DNA of 64,000 nucleotides from an uncultured Roseivirga sp. Lineage in GTDB: Bacteria; Bacteroidota; Bacteroidia; Cytophagales; Cyclobacteriaceae. Positions 39,318 to 48,328 of this stretch are shown here, one piece after another. Below the pieces are notes generated by a model. The model did no database searches. It was given only the letters and a program-made list of their open reading frames with translations, and had not been told where the DNA came from. Each line of letters begins with the position of its first letter. The stretch's first letter is position 1. Location: contig CANLOY010000005.1 of the NCBI GenBank assembly GCA_947493005.1, positions 1-64,000 of the forward strand. The letters are read 5' to 3'. A program made the translations under genes and the position numbers.

Positions 39318-40250
39318 ATGAAGGTAAAAATTGGAACGAGAGGGAGTAAGCTGGCACTTTGGCAGGCTTATCATGTTGAAGACAAACTCAAAGAAGCTGG
39401 TTTCGAAACTGAGATTGTTACCATTGAAACAAAGGGTGACAAAATTCTGGATGTTTCCATTGCAAAGATTGGGAGCAAGGGAGTTTTTACTGAAGAAATT
39501 GAAGAGCAACTAGCCTCAGGACAAATTGACATTGCCGTCCATAGTGCTAAAGATATGCAGTCTGTATTGCCAGAAGGCTTTGAACTTATTGCCTTTATGG
39601 AGCGTGAAAAAGCCAATGATGTAGTTGTAAGTAGGAAGAAAGGATTAAGGCTTGCTTCAAAAGAGTCGTTTATTTTAGGTACTTCTTCTACCAGGCGAAT
39701 AGCCACAATTGGGCATTTTTATCCCAATATAAAAACAGTTCCAGTTAGAGGAAATCTTCAGACCAGAATACGTAAAATGGATGAAGGTGCTTGTGACGCT
39801 TTGTTATTGGCCTATGCAGGTGTTCATAGAATGGGTTATGAAGATATGATTTGCGAAGAGCTTTCTTTAGAAGAGTTTACACCAGCAGTAGGGCAGGGAA
39901 GTGTAGCTATAGAGGTTCATCAGTCACTTGATAAAGAGAGATTGAACCGGATCAGAGAAGTATTGAATCATGTGGATACGGAAACCTGTTTGTTGGCTGA
40001 AAGACAGTTTTTGAAAAAAATGGATGGTGGTTGTAGTATACCTGTTTTTGCTATGGCCACTCTAAAAGGCGATTCAATTGAAATTGAAGGAGGAATTATC
40101 AGCCTTGATGGGAGTGAACATATCAGACACCACGTATCAGGAAAACAACAAGATGCCCGTTCAATTGGTGAACAACTCGCCTCAGAAGTATTATCTTCGG
40201 GCGGAGATAGCATATTAAGAGATATTAAAAATCAAATAAATGAGGAATAG
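39318..40250 (+). CDS. hemC: Hydroxymethylbilane synthase (porphobilinogen deaminase)
   Basis: A 310-residue cytoplasmic enzyme that joins four porphobilinogen units for heme and siroheme. It starts with the family motif KIGTRGSKLALWQAYHV. SAKDMQSVLPEGF carries the catalytic aspartate region, and the dipyrromethane cofactor cysteine is C239 in KKMDGGCSIPVF. Nothing is missing. No other heme gene is nearby. Its last 11 bases overlap the start of the cyclophilin lipoprotein gene, so the two are translationally linked. Confidence 0.97.
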   Translation: MKVKIGTRGSKLALWQAYHVEDKLKEAGFETEIVTIETKGDKILDVSIAKIGSKGVFTEEIEEQLASGQIDIAVHSAKDMQSVLPEGFELIAFMEREKANDVVVSRKKGLRLASKESFILGTSSTRRIATIGHFYPNIKTVPVRGNLQTRIRKMDEGACDALLLAYAGVHRMGYEDMICEELSLEEFTPAVGQGSVAIEVHQSLDKERLNRIREVLNHVDTETCLLAERQFLKKMDGGCSIPVFAMATLKGDSIEIEGGIISLDGSEHIRHHVSGKQQDARSIGEQLASEVLSSGGDSILRDIKNQINEE

Positions 40251-41151
40251 ATTATTACAACTGCTAAGTGCAGTTTGCTTAACACTACTAATTGTGAGTT
40301 GTGGCGACTCAAAATCTTCGTCAGAAGTACCTGCTGCTTCTGGTGATGACTACTTGGTTACTATAAAAACGAGTAAAGGTGAAATGAAGGCCATACTCTA
40401 TGATGAGACACCTAAGCATAAAGAGAATTTCTTGAAGCTTGTCAAAGATGGATTCTATGACAGTCTAATTTTTCACAGAGTAATAAACAATTTTATGATC
40501 CAGGGTGGTGACCCAGGTTCTAAAAACGCAGCACCAGGTCAACCTCTTGGTTCAGGAGGCCCCGGTTACACTATTCCGGCTGAGTTTGTAAACACACTTT
40601 TTCACGAGAAAGGTGCTCTATCTGCGGCAAGACAAGGAGATCAGGCCAATCCTCAAAGAGCGTCAAGTGGAAGTCAGTTCTACATTGTGCAAGGTACTGT
40701 AACACCCAGAGCTCAATTAGAAGGAAACAATCAGGGGAAAATAATTGCAGCATTTAGAGATTGCATGCAAAACCATCCTGAAAGCGAATTAGCGAAAGAA
40801 TACCAGACTGTATTGACGGAAAATCCTGGAAACAATGCAGCAATTCAGGAGAAAGTTGAGTCTACATTGGACCGATTAACTGAAGTTACCGGAATGACTT
40901 TTAAGATGCCTGAAGATCGTATTGCTAAGTACTCTACTGTTGGTGGAACTCCCTTCCTTGATGATCAATACACTGTATTTGGTAAAGTGATTTCTGGCCT
41001 TGAAATTATTGATGAAATTGCCACAGTTCAGACAGCTCCCGGTGATCGTCCGCTTGAAGATGTAAGAATGTTCATTACAGTGGAGAAAATGCCTCGTGCT
41101 AAAATTGAGGAAGAATTTGGATATAAATATCCAGTTGCTTTAGAGCAATAG
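40240..41151 (+). CDS. Cyclophilin-type peptidyl-prolyl isomerase lipoprotein
   Basis: A 303-residue lipoprotein (LLIVSC, C21) with a cyclophilin domain that isomerises X-Pro bonds in the envelope. Core motifs are YDSLIFHRVINNFMIQGGDP and ASSGSQFYIV, then GGTPFLDDQYTVFGKV near the end. Between the last two lies a helical insertion of about 80 residues (about 153-232) absent from ordinary cyclophilins. The gene overlaps hemC by 11 bases and ends at a terminator. A paralogue with the same insertion follows at 41288. Confidence 0.92.
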   Translation: MRNRLLQLLSAVCLTLLIVSCGDSKSSSEVPAASGDDYLVTIKTSKGEMKAILYDETPKHKENFLKLVKDGFYDSLIFHRVINNFMIQGGDPGSKNAAPGQPLGSGGPGYTIPAEFVNTLFHEKGALSAARQGDQANPQRASSGSQFYIVQGTVTPRAQLEGNNQGKIIAAFRDCMQNHPESELAKEYQTVLTENPGNNAAIQEKVESTLDRLTEVTGMTFKMPEDRIAKYSTVGGTPFLDDQYTVFGKVISGLEIIDEIATVQTAPGDRPLEDVRMFITVEKMPRAKIEEEFGYKYPVALEQ

Positions 41152-41168
41152 AAAGAATAACAAAGTAG

Positions 41169-41200
41169 AAAGGGCTTCATTTATTTGAAGCCCTTTTTTT
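41169..41200 (+). terminator. Intrinsic terminator between the cyclophilin genes
   Basis: Stem AAAGGGCTTCA / TGAAGCCCTTT, with a six-base loop (TTTATT) followed by TTTT. It separates the first cyclophilin operon from the second cyclophilin gene. Confidence 0.9.
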
Positions 41201-41287
41201 ATGCTCAATTGCTTGATTTGCCAGAGAATTATAAGAATGGACGTGGATATAAGTTTGTGAAGTGTAAATTCACTACTATTCAACTTT

Positions 41288-42169
41288 ATGCTTATGAAAC
41301 TTAAAGTAATAATAGCCCTTTTTTTGGCTGTCCTTTTATATAGTTGTTCTCAGGGAGAAGATGAGGTCATTGTTATTTCAACGCCTTATGGTGAAGTGAC
41401 CGCTATTCTTTTCGATGAAACTCCAGAACACAAAGCTAACTTTTTGAAACTTGCCAAAGAGGGTCTTTATGACTCTGTACTTTTTCATAGGGTGATCAAT
41501 GAATTTATGATTCAGACAGGTGACCTATCTACTGGAACTCAAGAGAAAGGAGTGGATTATAGCTTGCCAGCTGAGTTTCTTTCTGAAAAGTATATACATG
41601 AGAAAGGGGCATTGGCTGCCGCCAGAATAGGTGATGCTTCAAATCCACAAAAGAAGTCCAGTGGTTCTCAATTTTACATAGTTCATGGAGCTACTTTTGA
41701 TGATGAGGGGCTTAAAGAAAGAGCTGACCGAAGGCAGTACCTAAAACTTTCAGGCCTTTTTCAGCGCATGTTGAAATCAGAGCGTTTTCCCGAACTTACC
41801 GAGAAGTACAACTATCATGTGAATAAATTTAGAGAAGATTCAACCTATGACTTTAACAAGGCACAAAGAGATTTAATATATAATTCAATTGAATTGATAG
41901 AGAAGCGTTTTGGCCCTCAAGACGATCCAGGGTACCCCAGTTGGGCCAAGGAGATTTATGCAAGTGTTGGAGGAGCTCCTCATTTAGATGGAGAATACAC
42001 TGTATTTGGAAAGGTAGTAGAAGGTCTTGATGTAATTGATAAGATTGCAGGAGTAGAAACAAACGAAAGGGACCGACCACTTTCAGAAATCAGAATGAAG
42101 GTGAAAGTGATTTCCATGAAAAAATCTGAGATTTCAGAAAAGTATGGTGTTGATTACACCAAAGAATAA
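41288..42169 (+). CDS. Second cyclophilin-type isomerase lipoprotein
   Basis: A 293-residue paralogue of the preceding protein: lipobox LLYSC (C20 counted from the first Met), FHRVINEFMIQTGD, SSGSQFYIVHG, a basic helical insertion (about 150-225, RADRRQYLKLSGLFQRML) and GGAPHLDGEYTVFGKV. An ATG six bases further on (MKLKVII) is an equally good start. TAAGTTTG at 41250 could be a promoter -7 element. The RmlD-like gene begins nine bases after its stop, so they form one unit. Confidence 0.9.
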   Translation: MLMKLKVIIALFLAVLLYSCSQGEDEVIVISTPYGEVTAILFDETPEHKANFLKLAKEGLYDSVLFHRVINEFMIQTGDLSTGTQEKGVDYSLPAEFLSEKYIHEKGALAAARIGDASNPQKKSSGSQFYIVHGATFDDEGLKERADRRQYLKLSGLFQRMLKSERFPELTEKYNYHVNKFREDSTYDFNKAQRDLIYNSIELIEKRFGPQDDPGYPSWAKEIYASVGGAPHLDGEYTVFGKVVEGLDVIDKIAGVETNERDRPLSEIRMKVKVISMKKSEISEKYGVDYTKE

Positions 42170-42178
42170 ATAGACACA

Positions 42179-43081
42179 ATGCATATACTTATCACCGGTT
42201 GTAATGGACTTTTGGGCCAAAAGCTCGTTAAGCTTATTCTTGATAAAAGCCAAGATCAGTTAACAGCAACAGCCAGAGGAGGTAACAGATTACCATATCC
42301 TGAAGACAAATACAGCTTTGAGCTGATGGATATTACTGACAGGAGGCAGGTGCTTGCTGTGGTCAATCAATACCAACCAGATGTAATTATTCATACTGCG
42401 GCCATGACCAACGTTGACCTGTGCGAAACTGAGCGCGAAGATTGTTGGAAAATGAATGTAGATGCAGTAAAATATCTGATTGAGGCGTGTGAACAGACAG
42501 GTTCATTTCTGATTCACCTTTCTACTGACTTTATATTCGATGGAGAAGAGGGACCATACAATGAGGAAGCTACTCCCAATCCAATTAGTTACTATGGAGA
42601 AAGTAAGTTAGTTGCTGAAGAACTTCTATTAGCATCTACCATCCAATATTCAATAGTACGAACAGTTTTAGTGTATGGAATAGCACATGATATGAGCAGG
42701 TCGAATATTGTGCTTTGGGTGAAAAAGAGCCTCGAAGAGGGTAAAGAGATTAAGGTGGTTGATGATCAACTAAGAAGCCCGACTTTGGCTGAAGATCTTG
42801 CCATGGGGTGTTATCTTATTGCCGATAAAAGAGCAGAAGGCGTTTTTAATATATGTGGGAAGGATCTGTTGACTCCTTATGAGATGGCATTAAAAACAGT
42901 TGAGTATTTCAACCTGGATAGCTCTACAATGGAGCGTGCAGATGCTTCTACTTTTAGCCAAACAGCGAAAAGGCCTGCAAAAACAGGCCTGCTTATAAAC
43001 AAGGCAGTTGATAAGCTCGGCTATACCCCCCACTCATTCGAAGAAGGTATAGCCGTACTTGTAGAGCAAATTGGAGCTTAG
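42179..43081 (+). CDS. RmlD-like SDR reductase (dTDP-4-dehydrorhamnose reductase family)
   Basis: A 300-residue extended SDR with the nucleotide motif ITGCNGLLGQK, the TAAMTNVDLCE strand, the active-site pair in YYGESKLVAEE (Tyr and Lys), and a substrate part VKKSLEEGKEIKVVDDQLRSPT. These features fit RmlD-type reduction of dTDP-4-keto-rhamnose. The remaining rml genes are not in the window, so an alternative sugar-nucleotide substrate is possible. It overlaps the stop of the convergent lipoprotein gene by four bases. Confidence 0.85.
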   Translation: MHILITGCNGLLGQKLVKLILDKSQDQLTATARGGNRLPYPEDKYSFELMDITDRRQVLAVVNQYQPDVIIHTAAMTNVDLCETEREDCWKMNVDAVKYLIEACEQTGSFLIHLSTDFIFDGEEGPYNEEATPNPISYYGESKLVAEELLLASTIQYSIVRTVLVYGIAHDMSRSNIVLWVKKSLEEGKEIKVVDDQLRSPTLAEDLAMGCYLIADKRAEGVFNICGKDLLTPYEMALKTVEYFNLDSSTMERADASTFSQTAKRPAKTGLLINKAVDKLGYTPHSFEEGIAVLVEQIGA

Positions 43082-44403
43082 TTGTTTATAGCAACTGCAG
43101 AGTATTTTTTAAATCCCCATTGAATTATATCTGAGGGAGCATTATTGACAGTTTCAACAGCCTCTTCGTAATCTTCATAGCTGGAGATGACAATTCCGTT
43201 TACATTGTTCAGTAAAGAAGAATGTACTTTCAGTTCAAAAAACACACTTGAAAGAAGCTCTTTTTCAGTATCTGTAATATTGTAAAAACTCTCACCTGTT
43301 ACTAACCACAACGCATGTTTACGAGCAATTTCCTCGATTTGCTCACTTACCTTAGTATCTGTTGGCATATTGCGGAGTGTTGCTACAGCCAGAAAGTACT
43401 TTCCAGAAAACTTTTCATGGTTGAACTCATCTCCATACAAGTTGGTGAATTGTTCAAGATTGTCTCTTAGTTGTTTACCTATATCCTCTTTCGTTGCTAT
43501 TTCAGGAGACAGAGTATATTTCTTATCTACCGCTAAAAAGCCTAATAACAAAGCCCTTTTTTCTACGAATGGGTACTGTTCTGCAATACTTCTATAAATG
43601 TTGCCATTGGCAATAAATTTTACATCTATTGCAGCTGTTTTGGGTTGTAGCCACTTGTCATATACCACAGGTGCAGGAATAAATGAATCAAAAGGGTCAA
43701 TAGTCCTCTTCCAGCTAAAAGAAGAAGATTGTGCGGATGAGATGTTAATTTCATTTGGAGTTTGATATGGAATGAACCTTGATAAAGCTAAATCTTCATT
43801 TGTATTTAGCCCTGATCCAAGATCTTCGCTAAGCGATAATTCCTCGTTGTGTAACACGTTGTCACCTGACTTAATAGTAAGCGTCCTCTTTTGATCGGAG
43901 TAGCTATACTCGACTTTCGTGATTTGCCCGCTAACTGCATCCTCTTTTTCAATGGTTGAAATTCTGCCATTTTGATATTGAGAAATAGTTGTGTTTCCAT
44001 TCTCTGAATAAAGAGTTTTGCTTGAAGGCTGTCCATTTTCATACACTATGGATAAAAAAGTGTCCCCATTTGGATAATAGTACTTTGAACTCAGTGGCTG
44101 ATTGATTTCATCCCTTTCTAAAGTGGAAAACAAATAGTGTTGAGGAACGGATCGATAAATATTAGCTCGTTTTATGTATCCATTTTCATGGTACTCAAAG
44201 GCTGATTTTGTGGTGCCTGATGGGTTCTTTTTCACCGCTTCTTTGATCCATCCGTTTCCATACTTGGAAATGATCTCGAAATTATCACTTGAATTAATAC
44301 TTAAATCTGGTTCGGGATCAACTTTATCCTTTCCACATGAAGTAATGAGTGCAAGTGCACAGATGAGCAATGACAGCTTGGTGAAAGTATGACAGTATTT
44401 CAT
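43078..44403 (-). CDS. Lipoprotein of unknown function with YD-like repeats
   Basis: A 441-residue lipoprotein (LALITSC, C23). Residues 40-190 contain repeated Tyr/Asn/Gly hairpins such as YHENGYIKRANIYRS, YYPNGDTFLSIVYENGQP and YQNGRISTIEKED, as in MORN/YwqK or YD-type proteins. The C-terminal half is helical (about 240-440). I do not recognise the family. A longer start 13 codons upstream exists, but the ATG at 44403 places the signal peptide properly. The gene is convergent with the SDR and divergent from the NSS transporter. The 247 bases between it and 44651 show no structure I can name. Confidence 0.75.
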   Translation of the reverse strand: MKYCHTFTKLSLLICALALITSCGKDKVDPEPDLSINSSDNFEIISKYGNGWIKEAVKKNPSGTTKSAFEYHENGYIKRANIYRSVPQHYLFSTLERDEINQPLSSKYYYPNGDTFLSIVYENGQPSSKTLYSENGNTTISQYQNGRISTIEKEDAVSGQITKVEYSYSDQKRTLTIKSGDNVLHNEELSLSEDLGSGLNTNEDLALSRFIPYQTPNEINISSAQSSSFSWKRTIDPFDSFIPAPVVYDKWLQPKTAAIDVKFIANGNIYRSIAEQYPFVEKRALLLGFLAVDKKYTLSPEIATKEDIGKQLRDNLEQFTNLYGDEFNHEKFSGKYFLAVATLRNMPTDTKVSEQIEEIARKHALWLVTGESFYNITDTEKELLSSVFFELKVHSSLLNNVNGIVISSYEDYEEAVETVNNAPSDIIQWGFKKYSAVAINN

Positions 44404-44650
44404 TGAATTGGTCGAGTTTTTAATTGCCAATCTGTTGGCCAACTACCGTGCCAATTCTTTCTTTTCTAAGTCTGTGCTTTCTGGTCTTGAGTCTGGTTTT
44501 GGTTTACAATGTTTGGCAAACCATAGTTTTTTCAATCAAATAAACTGCTTCGCTCTTTGGTTTGTATAAATCCAGATTGTACTCTGTTATATTTTGGATA
44601 TATTGGTCTGTTATTTTTTAATCTCAACTAAACCTTAAAATACTAATCCT

Positions 44651-46039
44651 ATGGCAATAAGTACTTCTTCCGACAACCGGGGGCAGTGGGGATCCAAGTT
44701 TGGATTCATCATGGCTGCAGCTGGTTCAGCGGTCGGATTGGGAAACATTTGGCGTTTTCCGTATATCACAGGTGAAAACGGAGGTGGAGCCTTCGTACTA
44801 GTTTACCTGGCTTGTGTGATTCTGATCGGAATCCCGCTTTTATTCACGGAAATGGGCTTTGGTCGTTTCACTAAAAAGAGTACCATAGGTGCTTTTAAAG
44901 ATACAGGAGCCAATCCTTTCTTTATGGGAGTGGGTGCAATTCTGGCTGTTTTAGTTAGCTTTTTTGTGCTTTCATATTACGGAGTAATTGCTGGTTGGAC
45001 TATCGGATATATCGGCAAATCTCTGTCAGGCTCTACAGGTTCGTTTTCAGATTTTGCTGGAAACCCTGCCTATACAATCCCCTTGATGGGCTTGTTTACC
45101 TTGGTAACGATTTTTATTGTTAATAAGGGGATTTCTGGCGGCATAGAAAAAGCAGCAAAAATTTTAATGCCTGTTTTGTTTATTCTGATTGCAGTTGTAG
45201 CAATCAGAAGTTTAACATTAGAGGGTGCTATGAAGGGAGTTGATTTTTATCTAAATCCTGACTTTAGTAAAATTACCGGAAACACTATTCTGGCCGCTTT
45301 GGGTCAGGCGTTTTTCTCAATGAGTATTGGATGGGGTATTATGGTAACTTATGGTTCATACCTTCCAAAGAATTCTAATATTGTAAGTAGTGGTGTTTGG
45401 GTTGGGTTTATGGATGCAGGTGTAGCTTTGCTAGCTGGTTTCATGATTTTCCCTGCTGTATTTGCTTTTGGAAAATCACCAGAAGCAGGACCAACTTTAG
45501 TATTCCAGGTACTTCCAGAAATATTCTCTAACATGCCTGGAGGGGCTATTATTGGAGCTTTCTTCTTCCTTTTACTTACTGTAGCAGCATTGACATCTTC
45601 TATTTCGATGCTTGAAGTTCCAGCCTCTTATTTTATGGATGAGAAAAAGTGGAGCCGTAAAAAGTCGGCCTGGACTGTGGGTATTGCACTATTTCTTGTA
45701 GGTATACCATCAGCACTTTCTTCTGGAGGGTCTAAGTTCTTTTCTGAAATGAGTGTGACCATCTTCGGTGGTACTTACAATGGCTTTATGGATATTCTAG
45801 ATTATTTCTTCGGAACATTCTTTATTGTGATTGTGGCACTGGTTACTTGTATATATGTAGCCTGGAAAATGCCAATCGGCAATATAGTATCAGAGATTGA
45901 CAGAGGTTCTAAATGGACTGCTGGAACTTTTGCTTCTAATGCATTTGTGTTCTTTATCCGCTTTGTATGTCCAATAGTAATTCTATTGGTATTGCTTAAC
46001 ATGATGGGTGTACTTGGCCTATTTGCAGGTGGAGGTTAA
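44651..46039 (+). CDS. Sodium-dependent transporter, NSS/SNF family
   Basis: A 462-residue inner-membrane symporter with 11 or 12 helices. The first helix carries GSKFGFIMAAAGSAVGLGNIWRFP, the Na+-site motif of LeuT-type transporters, and TM6 and TM8 equivalents include IGWGIMVTYGSYL and LTVAALTSSISML. Substrates in this family are amino acids or amines. A polyamine substrate is not indicated. It is monocistronic and ends at a clear terminator. Confidence 0.93.
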   Translation: MAISTSSDNRGQWGSKFGFIMAAAGSAVGLGNIWRFPYITGENGGGAFVLVYLACVILIGIPLLFTEMGFGRFTKKSTIGAFKDTGANPFFMGVGAILAVLVSFFVLSYYGVIAGWTIGYIGKSLSGSTGSFSDFAGNPAYTIPLMGLFTLVTIFIVNKGISGGIEKAAKILMPVLFILIAVVAIRSLTLEGAMKGVDFYLNPDFSKITGNTILAALGQAFFSMSIGWGIMVTYGSYLPKNSNIVSSGVWVGFMDAGVALLAGFMIFPAVFAFGKSPEAGPTLVFQVLPEIFSNMPGGAIIGAFFFLLLTVAALTSSISMLEVPASYFMDEKKWSRKKSAWTVGIALFLVGIPSALSSGGSKFFSEMSVTIFGGTYNGFMDILDYFFGTFFIVIVALVTCIYVAWKMPIGNIVSEIDRGSKWTAGTFASNAFVFFIRFVCPIVILLVLLNMMGVLGLFAGGG

Positions 46040-46063
46040 TGTCTGAAGGCATTCAAAATATTG

Positions 46064-46094
46064 AAAGTCCCTTCCGTTGGTTGGGACTTTTTTA
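46064..46094 (+). terminator. Intrinsic terminator after NSS transporter
   Basis: Stem AAAGTCCC / GGGACTTT with an 11-base loop, followed by TTTT. The next gene starts 13 bases later. Confidence 0.87.
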
Positions 46095-46106
46095 TTAGTT
46101 TCAACC

Positions 46107-46445
46107 ATGGCAAAAGATCACACCAACTTCTTTAATAATGTATATGATGTTGCTCGATTAATCCCCTATGGTCGTGTAACTAGTTATGGGGCAATCGCTC
46201 ATTATTTAGGGACAAAAGGAAGTGCCAGAATTGTAGGATGGGCAATGAACGCATCAGGTATACATGAAGATGTTCCCGCGCATAGAGTAGTAAACCGAGC
46301 AGGTGTATTAACCGGTAAACAGCACTTTGGTACGGTTAACCCAATGCAGGAACGACTTGAAGCAGAGGGCGTAAAAGTTGTTAATGACAAAATTCAGAAC
46401 TTTAAAGAAATATACTGGGACCCTACCGAAGAGTTAGCGCTATAA
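46107..46445 (+). CDS. Alkyltransferase-like DNA-binding protein (ATL)
   Basis: A 112-residue protein of the O6-alkylguanine methyltransferase C-terminal domain: YDVARLIPYGRVTSYGAIA, the recognition helix GSARIVGWAMNA and the active-site segment VPAHRVVNRAGVLTGK. The methyl-accepting cysteine of PCHR is replaced by A58, so it cannot accept alkyl groups. ATL proteins instead bind the lesion and channel it to nucleotide excision repair. An ORF extension upstream runs through the terminator, so the ATG at 46107 is the start. Confidence 0.9.
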   Translation: MAKDHTNFFNNVYDVARLIPYGRVTSYGAIAHYLGTKGSARIVGWAMNASGIHEDVPAHRVVNRAGVLTGKQHFGTVNPMQERLEAEGVKVVNDKIQNFKEIYWDPTEELAL

Positions 46446-46495
46446 AATCTCATATATTTACCTTATAATATTTCAATCAACTTTTTCATACATCA

Positions 46496-47233
46496 ATGGA
46501 AGTCTTACTTACCTCTGAAGGTATTATTGCCTTATTGACACTTACTTTTCTCGAAATTGTACTAGGTGTTGATAACATCATTTTTATATCCATAATATCA
46601 AACAGACTGCCTAAGGAGAAGCAGGCAAAAACCAGAAACCTTGGTCTGCTTCTGGCACTTGCCATGAGAATAGGTTTGCTTTTGGGGATTAGTTGGATTA
46701 TTGGTTTTACAGAACCGCTTTTCACAGCTTTCGAGTATGAGATAAGTATTAAAGATTTAATCCTTATTGTTGGAGGTCTTTTCTTGATTGGAAAGAGTAC
46801 TACTGAAATTCATGAGTCCCTTGAAGTTGATGACGATGAAGAACAGGAGAAAACGGCAACTTCAATGGCTAAGGTAATCCTACAGATTGTCGCTTTGGAT
46901 ATGGTATTCTCTTTCGACTCCATACTGACAGCTGTTGGACTTACTCAGGAGATCATTATTATGATTGTTGCCGTAGTAATAGCCATGATAGTAATGATGA
47001 CTTTTGCTGGCAGGATCAGTAATTTTATTAATAAGAACCCATCTCTACAAATGCTCGCTATGTCATTTTTGATTCTGATTGGGTTTATGTTGGTATTGGA
47101 AGGAATAGGTCAGCACATTCCAAAGGGATACATCTATTTTGCAGTATTCTTCTCTTTAGCAGTGGAGACCTTGAACATGCGTAGACGTAGAAAGGTGGCT
47201 GCTCTGAAACTGAGAAAACGAATTGTTAAATAA
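46496..47233 (+). CDS. TerC-family integral membrane protein
   Basis: A 245-residue membrane protein with seven helices. Acidic residues in helices (LTFLEIVLGVDNIIFISII, VALDMVFSFDSILTAVGL) are the metal-binding aspartates and glutamates of TerC. The family is linked to Mn2+ export and to metal loading of exported enzymes, and here the function is inferred by family only. There is an acidic loop DDDEEQEK at about 117-124. It follows the ATL gene by 50 bases and ends at a strong terminator. Confidence 0.93.
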   Translation: MEVLLTSEGIIALLTLTFLEIVLGVDNIIFISIISNRLPKEKQAKTRNLGLLLALAMRIGLLLGISWIIGFTEPLFTAFEYEISIKDLILIVGGLFLIGKSTTEIHESLEVDDDEEQEKTATSMAKVILQIVALDMVFSFDSILTAVGLTQEIIIMIVAVVIAMIVMMTFAGRISNFINKNPSLQMLAMSFLILIGFMLVLEGIGQHIPKGYIYFAVFFSLAVETLNMRRRRKVAALKLRKRIVK

Positions 47234-47245
47234 CGGATACTTATA

Positions 47246-47287
47246 AATAAGCCATGCAGCACTACTGCATGGCTTATTATTTTTTTG
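47246..47287 (+). terminator. Strong intrinsic terminator after terC-like gene
   Basis: Perfect 14-base-pair stem AATAAGCCATGCAG / CTGCATGGCTTATT with a CACTA loop, then TATTTTTTT. Confidence 0.92.
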
Positions 47288-47297
47288 AAAATAAGAA

Positions 47298-47966
47298 TTA
47301 GCTCTTTTTAACCTTTTCCTCTTTTTCAATTTCCTCCTTTACTTGCTTTACTTTTTCTTTTCTCGACTTCACTTCTTCTTCGATTTCAGCAAGCTTTTCT
47401 TCTGCTTTTTTGATTCGCTCTTCTTTTTCTTTGGCAGTTTTTTCAGATAGTTTTTTAGAAGCCTTTTCCTTTTTTACTTTATCCTTGGCTTTGGCTATCT
47501 TCTCTCGTTCTTCTTCGATAACTCCTTCTGCTTCTTCAATGGAATCTTCTTCCTCTTTGAGTTTTTCCTTCACTTTATTTCTGGCCTCGGAAGACCTTAG
47601 TTTGCCAAACTCTTTTCCACTGAGTCCTCCTTTGTTGCGTCCGTAAGCATTACCTTTGCTTTTAGTTTTTTCCTTTGCTTCTTCTGCTTTTGCTTTTCCA
47701 CTTTGTTTTTTATCCTCTGCTTTTTCTTTGACCTCTTTAGCTTTTTCCTTACCCTTTTCTTTCCCTTCCTGGGCCTTCAGTTTTGCCTCTTCCGCTTTTT
47801 CCTTTCCTTTTTGCCCTTTATCTCTCGCGTTTTTAGCTTTATCTTTTCCTTTAGCCTTTTCTTGTTTGGCCTTTTCTCTTACTTTGTTGCTTTGGGCACT
47901 AACTTCTGTTGATGCTATGGCAAGTAGGAAAATGGCGGTTAGTATATAATATTTTAGCTTTTTCAT
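47298..47966 (-). CDS. Lys/Glu-rich secreted coiled-coil protein
   Basis: A 222-residue exported protein. Signal peptide YYILTAIFLLAIASTEVSAQ, then a highly charged region (about 25-110) of repeated K-x-K-E-K-A blocks such as GQKGKEKAEEAKLKAQEGKE, a short Gly-rich break (NAYGRNKGGLSGKEFGKL) and a second coiled coil (about 135-222). Low complexity makes family assignment unsafe; LEA-like proteins and envelope spacers have this composition. The ATG four codons upstream would only lengthen the leader. It is preceded by the small lipoprotein gene, with 13 bases between them. Confidence 0.78.
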   Translation of the reverse strand: MKKLKYYILTAIFLLAIASTEVSAQSNKVREKAKQEKAKGKDKAKNARDKGQKGKEKAEEAKLKAQEGKEKGKEKAKEVKEKAEDKKQSGKAKAEEAKEKTKSKGNAYGRNKGGLSGKEFGKLRSSEARNKVKEKLKEEEDSIEEAEGVIEEEREKIAKAKDKVKKEKASKKLSEKTAKEKEERIKKAEEKLAEIEEEVKSRKEKVKQVKEEIEKEEKVKKS

Positions 47967-47979
47967 ATTGGACTGCATA

Positions 47980-48192
47980 TTAAATTCCTTCTAATAAACT
48001 TTCGATTTCTTTCTTAGCTTCTTCAGTTTGCTCTTTCAAAACCTGAATTGATTCTTCGATTTCGTTGGCAATAGAGTCTGCCAATACGGTTTGTTCTTCT
48101 TCGGTTAAATTTCCCGATTCTTCACTTTTTGAGTTGCTTTGACACGCCATAAAAGCAAATATCATAGCACATGATAAAATAGTCTTTTTCAT
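47980..48192 (-). CDS. Small Glu-rich lipoprotein
   Basis: A 70-residue lipoprotein (IFAFMACQSN, C17) with a short acidic helix (EEEQTVLADSIANEIEESIQ, then VLKEQTEEAKKEIESLLEG). It begins the two-gene unit that ends with the Lys/Glu-rich protein at 47298. The opposite charge (acidic here, basic there) suggests they may pair in the periplasm, as an inference. Plus-strand CAAAGATA at 48275-48282 gives TATCTTTG on the coding strand, a possible -7 element about 83 bases upstream. Confidence 0.75.
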   Translation of the reverse strand: MKKTILSCAMIFAFMACQSNSKSEESGNLTEEEQTVLADSIANEIEESIQVLKEQTEEAKKEIESLLEGI

Positions 48193-48328
48193 TGTTTAAG
48201 ATTGAATGAATAAAATGGTTGGGTTAAGGATATAAACTGAGGTTTTTGGAAATGCTAAATATCTATCCTTATCCCAAAGATAGTAAATTGTCTGTAATCT
48301 CTCTTATGTGGTTGAAAACCAGCGTGGA

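Noticed and set aside
44404-44650. Riboswitch or small RNA before the NSS transporter
   Set aside because: I could find no stable stem set or known aptamer core in the 247 bases; only AT-rich DNA is visible.
47410-47949. Phe/Leu/Ser-rich plus-strand open frames opposite the Lys/Glu-rich gene
   Set aside because: They mirror the Lys/Glu codons of the minus-strand gene (AAG/GAA read in reverse), and have no start signals.
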